A stretch of DNA of 64,000 nt from an uncultured Acidobacteriia bacterium. Lineage in GTDB: Bacteria; Acidobacteriota; Terriglobia; Bryobacterales; Bryobacteraceae. The notes beneath the pieces were generated by a model. The model had not been told where the DNA came from. It made no database searches and saw only the letters and a program-made list of their open reading frames with translations. The stretch is from contig CAIVPR010000044.1 in assembly GCA_903907865.1 (NCBI GenBank), forward strand, positions 248,001 through 312,000, written 5' to 3'. The first letter of the stretch is position 1, and each line of letters opens with the position of its first letter. The translations under genes and the position numbers were made by a program. Shown here in pieces: positions 18,026-23,827 of the stretch.

Positions 18026-18750
18026 CGAGTTGTCGGGGAATCGTTCGGACAGGTGGTGTCGTCGTCCCACTTGATCTCCCGCGCTAGTTCTTGCGGGGCA
18101 CCAAGGTCGCGGAACTCCAATTTCAATTCCACACGACGCATCTCGGCTGGGCTCTTCGAAACAGTATTGAACGACGAGCCGCCCGTGAGGAAGAGTGTGC
18201 GGACCTGTTTCCGGTCCGCTAGAGAAAGCGCGTTATCGGCGTGAGAATTCAGGACTGCGCACAGAACGCGTTGGGATCGGAGAAAACTTAGATTCAGGTT
18301 GTATAAATACGAGCCCTCCTGGCTCGCGAAGCCTTCTACAACGACTCGTTTCAGCCACTTCTTGCAACTATCCTGTCGCGCCACGTCCAATACCTTGGGG
18401 ACGAAGGCACGAACAAAGTGCTCTTGGGCCGCGTCCAGCCTGTGGTCGTTGTTCCTGAACTCGGCCAGAGTGCCAAACTCTATCGAATAGCCCCTGAGAA
18501 GAACACCCTTGAACTCATCCCTCTTCGCAAGCGCGCCCATGTCGACCATGCAGCTGCTAATCGTCTCATCTCTCGCTTGTCCTTCTTTCTTGATCTTCGC
18601 CAAACCTTGGGTCACTGCCATCAGTGCCACGGCCATGGCGACGAGGAAGAGGACCATCAGGGCGGTCATGAGGTCCGAGAACGAGATCCAAAATGGTTTC
18701 TCTGCCTCATCCTTTCCCCGTCGATTCCGTCTGCCTTGGATTCCAAACAT
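18022..18750 (-). CDS. zorB: ZorB: MotB/OmpA-like motor subunit of Zorya type I
   Basis: A protein of 242 residues with a short cytosolic N-terminus and one membrane helix (FWISFSDLMTALMVLFLVAM, about 20-45). This carries Asp26 at the place of the proton-binding aspartate of MotB. A periplasmic OmpA-like peptidoglycan-binding domain follows (about 80-225; VVVEGFASQEGSYLYNLNLS, SQRV). With ZorA it would form a proton-driven stator-like complex anchored to the cell wall. The start lies two bases after the zorA stop. Confidence 0.95.
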   Translation of the reverse strand: MFGIQGRRNRRGKDEAEKPFWISFSDLMTALMVLFLVAMAVALMAVTQGLAKIKKEGQARDETISSCMVDMGALAKRDEFKGVLLRGYSIEFGTLAEFRNNDHRLDAAQEHFVRAFVPKVLDVARQDSCKKWLKRVVVEGFASQEGSYLYNLNLSFLRSQRVLCAVLNSHADNALSLADRKQVRTLFLTGGSSFNTVSKSPAEMRRVELKLEFRDLGAPQELAREIKWDDDTTCPNDSPTTR

Positions 18751-18752
18751 AC

Positions 18753-20753
18753 TTAGCGCTTCCTTGGGGGCAGACTTTCGACGGTGTCCCCCAGATCCTT
18801 GATGGCACCTGAAAGCAGCTGGACCGCCGTTGACAGCTCGCCTTGAAACTGCCGGTTGCCCTCACGGAGCGTACGCTCGACACTCTGGGCGAACTTCTCA
18901 TGCGCCTCAACTAGAACATCATTGATGCCTTCAAGATACTCCTGGGACTGTCCTTGGGCCTTCGCCAGTTGGGTCGTGGCTGCTTCGATGCGTCCGATCA
19001 ACTCGGACGTCATGGATGCATCCTTCTTCGCATTCTCCACTGTCGCCTTCAAGTCCGCCACCATAACCGCAAACGTGCTGCGCGTCCGTCCGTAATCGTC
19101 GAGGATGCCCTTGGTGCCGGTTGTTGCCAAGGCGAGTTGGGTTGACGCGGCCTTGATGGTTTCGACTGCCGCTGCCGATGACCGCATCGTTTCCGAGACG
19201 CCTTGTCCGGCCTTGGCGAAATCGCTGGAAGCAATGTACAGCATTTCCGCACCGGAGTTCATTCCCGAGATTGCCTTGTCGGTAGCCGCAGCCAGAAGGG
19301 CGACCGTGTTCTGCAAGGATTTGTTCGTTTCCACGGACTGGCGGAGTAGGCTGTCGGTCTGGGCTGAAAGGGAGCCAATCACGTCGCCCGTGCTCTTTTC
19401 AAAGCGCTGTTGACGGTCGCCTTGCGATTCCGCCGACGCCTCGGCTTGTTTCCGCAATTCTTCCACAACTCCCGAAACCTGCGTGCCGAGGGCTGCCAAG
19501 ACTTCCTGGAGCTTCTTCGAGGACTCGCTTTGGGACTCGGACACCAGGGCGCGGATCTGATCCACGAAGGCGCCCATCTGGGTGTTCATGACGTTTTGAC
19601 GGGCTTCCATGGCTTCCAGCGCGCGATTCATCCGCTCTCCCATGGCTTCCACCGTCCCGGTACCGGCAGCGTCCATGTTCGCGGCAAGCTGGCCGAACTG
19701 CTGGGCAGTGGCTTGCATCGATGCGCTCGTCTGTCTAAGGAGTTCAGCCATGCCTTCCATTTGTCCGCCGAAGATTCTGCGCATCTCCTCCGCGAAACTT
19801 GCAAGGACATCGGTCAGCAGTCGGTTGACAGCCTCGCCCTGACTAGCACCAACACCGCGGACCGCAACTGCGATGTCAGTCATCGGTCCGCCCAAGCTTT
19901 CGCTGATGGCCTTGCCTACATCCCCCGACATCTGGCTCGTCTGGCGGGACTGGGCTTCAATCTGGCGGTTGGTAATTTCGTCCAAGATCAGCTTGAGGTC
20001 GGTGACCAGAGAGTCTTTGATGTGAGCGGCCTGGGTCGCAGAGATTTCCGAGGCTTCGGCCAAGCGTTTTAGGTATTCCTCGCCGGCACCAACCTCGAAA
20101 AGACTGTCGATCAGTTCACAGATTTGACCGACTCGCCTATAGAGGCGGGCAATCACGAGCTTTTCGGTCAATGTAAATGCCATCGCCAAGGCAATCGCCG
20201 TGGCGGAGACCCAGAAGGCGTGGGAGACCGAACTGAGCAATTGGCCGAGCTGGGCTTGGACCTCTGTAACGGCATTCTTATCCGAAACCTTAAACTGGCT
20301 TAGACCCGAGATGAGCCCGCCAAATGTCCCGATGATCCCGAGACCGGTGGCAAGGCCGGGCAGGTGCTTGTAAAACTCGGTCTGCAGCGGCGTGTCAACC
20401 AGTGCCTGTTCGGTAAAGAAGGTCTCAGCCAACGCGGTCGCCCGCCACTGGACGATTCGGCTTTGGCCGCTGCCGTCGTCAGCGCTTTGGGGGTGGAGCG
20501 TCTTGACGTATTCCTTCCAGATTTTGGTCAACGTCGCGCCGTCCATAGCCTCGGCGATACCGTCCAGATCGACCACATGGCCCGTTGGCGTTTTGATTGC
20601 GTGGAGGGCTTCGCTGGATCGAGCCAACTCCCTCCGGGTACGCCAAGCAGAAGGAAGAAAAGCTCCAACGAAGACAATCGCAAAAGCGAGCAAGAAGCCG
20701 CCAACTAGGAATAGGTGCCAGTAGTTGGAGAGGACGCCGGTGAGTTCAGTCAT
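18753..20753 (-). CDS. zorA: ZorA: MotA/ExbB-like motor subunit of Zorya type I with long helical tail
   Basis: A protein of 666 residues with membrane helices near 12-33, 131-152 (LPGLATGLGIIGTFGGLISG) and 175-196 (HAFWVSATAIALAMAFTLTE), matching the MotA/TolQ/ExbB proton channel. From about residue 240 to the end it is a long coiled-coil tail (repeated Ala/Gln/Glu heptads) reaching into the cytosol, a feature reported for ZorA and needed for signal transfer. It is the first gene of the zorABCD operon. Upstream, a TATAGG-like sequence lies 6-12 bases before the ATG, but no clear Shine-Dalgarno is seen. Confidence 0.95.
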   Translation of the reverse strand: MTELTGVLSNYWHLFLVGGFLLAFAIVFVGAFLPSAWRTRRELARSSEALHAIKTPTGHVVDLDGIAEAMDGATLTKIWKEYVKTLHPQSADDGSGQSRIVQWRATALAETFFTEQALVDTPLQTEFYKHLPGLATGLGIIGTFGGLISGLSQFKVSDKNAVTEVQAQLGQLLSSVSHAFWVSATAIALAMAFTLTEKLVIARLYRRVGQICELIDSLFEVGAGEEYLKRLAEASEISATQAAHIKDSLVTDLKLILDEITNRQIEAQSRQTSQMSGDVGKAISESLGGPMTDIAVAVRGVGASQGEAVNRLLTDVLASFAEEMRRIFGGQMEGMAELLRQTSASMQATAQQFGQLAANMDAAGTGTVEAMGERMNRALEAMEARQNVMNTQMGAFVDQIRALVSESQSESSKKLQEVLAALGTQVSGVVEELRKQAEASAESQGDRQQRFEKSTGDVIGSLSAQTDSLLRQSVETNKSLQNTVALLAAATDKAISGMNSGAEMLYIASSDFAKAGQGVSETMRSSAAAVETIKAASTQLALATTGTKGILDDYGRTRSTFAVMVADLKATVENAKKDASMTSELIGRIEAATTQLAKAQGQSQEYLEGINDVLVEAHEKFAQSVERTLREGNRQFQGELSTAVQLLSGAIKDLGDTVESLPPRKR

Positions 20754-20967
20754 TGTGACGCCTATATCGCAGTGCCAGCGCGCTTCATCAGTTGATTACA
20801 TCACAGGGCACGGGGCGATCAGGCCTTCGCCGTCAGTCCCCCAAGGACTACGGAAGATCCGACGCGTCTTGACTGCGATTTCTAGGAGCCTTGAGCCCGT
20901 CGGCAGGGGGCCCTAACGGCCCAAGCGCAGGTTGTGCGACAGTGATGGTAGAACCGTGGCGCGGGTG

Positions 20968-21239
20968 ATGCGTTTTTGATTCGACGTCGAGAAGAACCGA
21001 GCGGTCCTGCGGGAGCATGGTGTCAGCCTTGAACAGGCACGGGCCGTATGTGACCAAGTCTACCTGGTCGACAGGAAGAGCGACGACCCCGAGCCATTCC
21101 GCGCCATCGGCTGGGCAGGTGGGCGGTTGTGCTCAGCTGTCTTCGAGATTCGACGCGACGCTGAAGGGCAGTTCTATCGCTTGATCGCCGCTTGGAAGGC
21201 GACAAACAGGAAGAGGATGTCTATGCCGAACAAGTCTAA
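20968..21239 (+). pseudogene. Decayed BrnT-like (DUF497) toxin gene
   Basis: The frame from 20980 reads FDVEKNRAVLREHGVSLEQA, then AIGWAGGRL and VFEIRRDAEGQFYRLIAAWK, which is the BrnT/DUF497 pattern. Two lesions break it. A TGA at 20977-20979 falls at codon 4 after the natural ATG at 20968. Near 21203 one A is missing, so the frame runs on into the antitoxin; restoring that base gives the expected ending KQEEDVYAEQV and a stop at 21237-21239. The ancestral gene would overlap the downstream antitoxin start by 17 bp. The toxin is very probably dead. The 215 bp between zorA and this remnant hold no gene I can support. Confidence 0.78.
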
Positions 21240-21492
21240 ACCTTCGCCGTCGGTGGACGAGATCGCCGAGATGGCTACACGGGGCGAGGATGTCTCCGGG
21301 TTCTTCACCAACGAGTTCACGGTGGTGCGTCCTGTGCGGCGGGTCAACGTGGATCTGACGCCGGGACTGCTTCGTGAACTCGACGAACGCGCGGCGCGGT
21401 TGAACGTCAGTCGGCAGGCGGTTGTCAAGACGTTGTTGCTCCAGGCGTTGGATCAGGGTGGTGGTGGTCGGGCCACGTCGGAGCGCAGGTAG
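21223..21492 (+). CDS. CopG-type (ribbon-helix-helix) antitoxin, partner toxin decayed
   Basis: A protein of 89 residues. The ATG at 21223 lies six bases after GGAAGAGG. After a short N-terminal arm (DEIAEMATRGEDVSGFFTNE) comes a ribbon-helix-helix domain (RRVNVDLTPGLLRELDERAA, RLNVSRQAVVKTLLLQALDQ). This is the standard antitoxin for DUF497-like toxins, and its 5' end overlaps the remains of such a toxin. The antitoxin is intact, so it may persist as a repressor or as an anti-addiction gene against a related toxin, such as the BrnT 2 kb away. Confidence 0.85.
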   Translation: MPNKSKPSPSVDEIAEMATRGEDVSGFFTNEFTVVRPVRRVNVDLTPGLLRELDERAARLNVSRQAVVKTLLLQALDQGGGGRATSERR

Positions 21493-21542
21493 GGTAGGTA
21501 GAATGGGGGCGTGAATTGCCTCCGACGGTAGAAAAGTACGCG

Positions 21543-21563
21543 CCCTTGCGGTCGCGGCTCGGT
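21543..21563 (+). repeat. Dispersed repeat family R3, copy 1
   Basis: A short GC-rich element, CCCTTGCGGTCGCGGCTCGG followed by T. A near-identical copy (one mismatch in 21) lies at 50154-50174, and a more diverged candidate at 53514-53534. It sits 50 bp past the CopG gene, in a 270-bp intergenic stretch that also holds R1 copy 2. Confidence 0.7.
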
Positions 21564-21623
21564 TGCGTTGGAAACGTCGATGTGGTGGGTGGCTTTGGTA
21601 AGGCAGCAGAGCCGTAACCAACT

Positions 21624-21684
21624 CGCGCCTTCAAGGCGCGTGGCGGTGTCGGCGACCCCGCCGCAGGTTGCCAACCTGCCCCAC
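21624..21684 (+). repeat. Dispersed palindromic repeat family R1, copy 2
   Basis: The same three-hairpin element as at 5904-5967. The first stem is CGCGCC-ttcaa-GGCGCG (21624-21640). The following 50-bp core (21635-21684) is identical to copy 1. The intergenic space around it (21493-21762) has no supported gene. Confidence 0.85.
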
Positions 21685-21762
21685 ACGGGGCAATCGTTGT
21701 AAGCTGCGACGATTTTGCGCTCGGGTAATACAACGGAGGCTGCGTGAATTGGTAGTACTGGG

Positions 21763-22032
21763 CTACGCGGCGAGGCGTGCCTGAGGCTCGACGACATCAA
21801 CATAGGCGAAGAGCAGGTCGCGGAAGTCTGGATTTGCGAGGTGGATGGAGACGTCCTGCGGGGGCGGTACGGTCATTCCGGCTTCGTGATAGGCGTCGAG
21901 GTTGATCCGAATCGCCTCGAGCGCCGCGCGCTTGGCGTCTTGTAGCGTCTCGCCGTGCGTCACGATTGCCAAGTCCGGGGCCTGCACGGAAAAGCCGGTC
22001 TCGGTCTGCTCCAGCATGATCAAGCAACGCAT
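21763..22032 (-). CDS. HicB-family antitoxin, no HicA partner seen
   Basis: A protein of 89 residues with the HicB fold pattern: a partial RNase-H-like start (CLIMLEQTETGFSVQAPDLA), GETLQDAKRAALEAIRINLD, and a Pro-rich tail motif (MTVPPPQDV). GGAG lies nine bases before the ATG. HicA toxins are small double-stranded-RNA-binding-like proteins usually next to hicB. No such frame is found in 21493-21762 or 22033-22214, so this is an orphan or a solitary HicB-like regulator. Confidence 0.82.
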   Translation of the reverse strand: MRCLIMLEQTETGFSVQAPDLAIVTHGETLQDAKRAALEAIRINLDAYHEAGMTVPPPQDVSIHLANPDFRDLLFAYVDVVEPQARLAA

Positions 22033-22095
22033 GATTCATTCTCCAACCTGATCTTTCGGAGAGTCAATGGTTGCTGGCTGGCGCTACCGAGATTG

Positions 22096-22147
22096 CGGTT
22101 ATGGCGACCTAAAAGGTCGCAGCAGCCAAGAATGGCTGCCCTACAAG
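22096..22147 (+). repeat. Dispersed double-hairpin repeat family R2, copy 2
   Basis: Hairpins GCGACCT-aaa-AGGTCGC at 22104-22120 and GCAGCCA-agaa-TGGCTGC at 22122-22139. Relative to copy 1, the first stem carries a C-G to G-C change and a G-C to A-T change, each compensated on the other arm. It lies between hicB and the putAbiC-like gene, in 180 bp without a gene. Confidence 0.85.
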
Positions 22148-22214
22148 TGTGCATAACGTGCTACCAGAGTCTGACGGGAAGGGCGGCCGAGGGCAGGCAA
22201 TACACAAAACGCGG

Positions 22215-23108
22215 TTAGCCGGTTTGTTCCCATTCGAAGTAGTCGGGGCAATCCCGGAAGAGCGCCTTGACGTCAAGTTGCTTCTTTGGGAAGAAATCCT
22301 CGGGCAGGTTGGACACCAGGTGGTAGCGCTTGATGAGCGACTGGTTGCGGGGCTCGCGGATGCCCCAGTCGCGACCTACGAGGATCAGACTGTCGAGGAG
22401 GAGAACGGCCTGCTCATGGTTCGAGAGTTGCGCGCGCAGCGTCTTCACGTACGCGTACTTGGTTTGCTGGTCGAATTGTTGCTGGTCCGCGTAGCAAACC
22501 GCTTGGTAAAAGTGCCTGTAGTAGTGGCCGAGCTGGTACTCCAGCCCTGGTTGGTAGAGTCCCTCGCGCCGAAGATCCGCAAGCAGGTGCTCCATCTCGG
22601 TCCTGCGTCCCGATTCCGACTCCAGCCTCCGCAGAGCCCGCTCCGGCTGAAGGGCCCAAGCCTCGTGGCCGTAGAAAAGATAGTCGAAGGCCGCCGCGTA
22701 GGGGTTCTCCCAGCCGCGGTCGGCGATGATTTCGGCTATCTTCCTGGCGCGGTCCACAACGACCGTGAAAAATTCGTTCGTCGAGTTGCCGCCGACCTGC
22801 AGGTCGCGGACATTCTGGCGGTGGATTTCAAGGAGGAAGAAGAACTTGGTTTCAAAGCTCTGGCGATCCAAGGCTTCACGCTGGGTGCGCAAGGTGCGGA
22901 ACAGCAGAAAGGCATTGGCGAGGGCGATGATCGAGCCCAAATAGCCCGCGACGAAACTCCCGACATGGTCGGCGGCCTCCCGGTCGGCCGCCGAATGTTG
23001 GAAAGTTAGCGCGTAGAAGAATATCGAGATGACGACGACGCCAATCAGCCAGCCGACCAGTTCCCAGGACCACGTGGCGCGACTGATTTTGACGCGGGAC
23101 TTCTTCAT
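22215..23108 (-). CDS. Putative phage abortive infection protein (putAbiC-like)
   Basis: A protein of 297 residues with two N-terminal membrane helices (about 16-36, WELVGWLIGVVVISIFFYAL; and 49-73, GYLGSIIALANAFLLFRTL). A charged coil follows (RTQREALDRQSFETKFFFLL), then a cytosolic helical domain with GHYYRHFYQAVCYAD and YVKTLRAQLSNHEQAVLLL. This combination matches the putAbiC family of membrane-linked abortive infection proteins, in which the His-Tyr-x-Arg and RAQLS motifs are conserved. The match is from memory of the family, not a search. It lies in an island with Zorya and several toxin-antitoxin genes, which supports a defence role. The start is four bases from a PQQ-dehydrogenase remnant. 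Confidence 0.8.
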   Translation of the reverse strand: MKKSRVKISRATWSWELVGWLIGVVVISIFFYALTFQHSAADREAADHVGSFVAGYLGSIIALANAFLLFRTLRTQREALDRQSFETKFFFLLEIHRQNVRDLQVGGNSTNEFFTVVVDRARKIAEIIADRGWENPYAAAFDYLFYGHEAWALQPERALRRLESESGRRTEMEHLLADLRREGLYQPGLEYQLGHYYRHFYQAVCYADQQQFDQQTKYAYVKTLRAQLSNHEQAVLLLDSLILVGRDWGIREPRNQSLIKRYHLVSNLPEDFFPKKQLDVKALFRDCPDYFEWEQTG

Positions 23109-23112
23109 CCGA

Positions 23113-23196
23113 TTAATCCGGCAGGCCGAATGACAAACTCGTCACGTCGGCAGCGACCGCGATCCGCTCCTTGCCGTCGAACTGGTACGCCATCGG
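23113..23196 (-). pseudogene. 3'-end remnant of a second PQQ dehydrogenase gene
   Basis: Read on the minus strand, this encodes PMAYQFDGKERIAVAADVTS and then LSFGLPD with a TAA stop. This matches the last residues of the intact PQQ dehydrogenase (23828-23911) at 77 of 84 bases by eye. Homology stops abruptly at 23196, just before the brnA stop. The two copies therefore flank the BrnT/BrnA module as direct repeats. The differences look like those of diverged paralogues rather than a fresh duplication. Confidence 0.85.
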
Positions 23197-23214
23197 AACT
23201 TTGATGCCAGCCAC

Positions 23215-23541
23215 TTACGAGGGGAGTCGCTTCGACTCCACGTATGCCCGCAAAGCGCTGTTCATGAGCGCTTGGTAACCTTGGCCGTTGGATCGGAACC
23301 ACTGCATGACGTCATGGTCCACAGGCAAATGGATGTGCTCCTTGCGCGGCGGGAGGCCACGTACCGCGTTCGTCCAGTCCAACTCCCAGTGGATGTCGTC
23401 CGGGTCTGCCTGAATCGACGACTCGAGTTCGGATTCTGTGGTCGCGTTGATCTTGGCCCAATCGGTGCGGTCTTCCTCCCGCTCGAGCATCGCGCGGACT
23501 TGCTCAATTGGATAACTTACGATACTGCTGTTCTTCGCCAT
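23215..23541 (-). CDS. brnA: BrnA-family antitoxin
   Basis: About 108 residues from the ATG at 23541 (MAKNSSIVSYPIEQVRAMLE). It carries the BrnA layout: SIVSY, REEDRTDWAKINATTESELE, and a C-terminal ribbon-helix-helix-like part (HIHLPVDHDVMQWFRSNGQG, ALMNSALRAYVESKR). Its start overlaps the end of the BrnT toxin gene by 38 bp; overlap of this type is usual in brnTA operons. The antitoxin binds BrnT and the promoter. Confidence 0.88.
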   Translation of the reverse strand: MAKNSSIVSYPIEQVRAMLEREEDRTDWAKINATTESELESSIQADPDDIHWELDWTNAVRGLPPRKEHIHLPVDHDVMQWFRSNGQGYQALMNSALRAYVESKRLPS

Positions 23542-23776
23542 TCCTAGCCCTCCTCGCTGTGATGATTCGGATGCCACCATCCCGTTCGGTCCAGACGACG
23601 GCGAAAACTTTGCCGTCAACCTCGCCGACGCTGACGAACCGCACCTCGCCTTCCCGCGACGAATGCGAGGTGAGGATGAGCCGTCCATCGAACAAGGCCG
23701 CGGCCAGACGGACAAAGTCGATCCCGCGCGCAACTCGTACCCGCTCCCTTTTCGCTTCGTCCCAACTGAGATCCAA
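23504..23776 (-). CDS. brnT: BrnT-family ribonuclease toxin
   Basis: A protein of 90 residues of the BrnT/DUF497 RelE-like fold: LSWDEAKRERVRVARGIDF at the N-terminus, GEVRFVSVGEVDGKVFAVVW in the sheet, and the catalytic-side tail RIITARRARNGEEQQY. BrnT cleaves RNA and blocks translation; BrnA neutralises it. The gene appears intact. The promoter should lie in 23777-23827, the gap before the PQQ dehydrogenase stop. Confidence 0.88.
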   Translation of the reverse strand: MDLSWDEAKRERVRVARGIDFVRLAAALFDGRLILTSHSSREGEVRFVSVGEVDGKVFAVVWTERDGGIRIITARRARNGEEQQYRKLSN

Positions 23777-23827
23777 CCCTGATTATAGCCAAGTTTGTGC
23801 GAGTTCGAATCCGCACAGGGCTGGAAG

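Noticed and set aside
13053-20753. The Zorya operon as a new defence system
   Set aside because: Gene order and motifs match the known type I Zorya; only its genomic context may be new.
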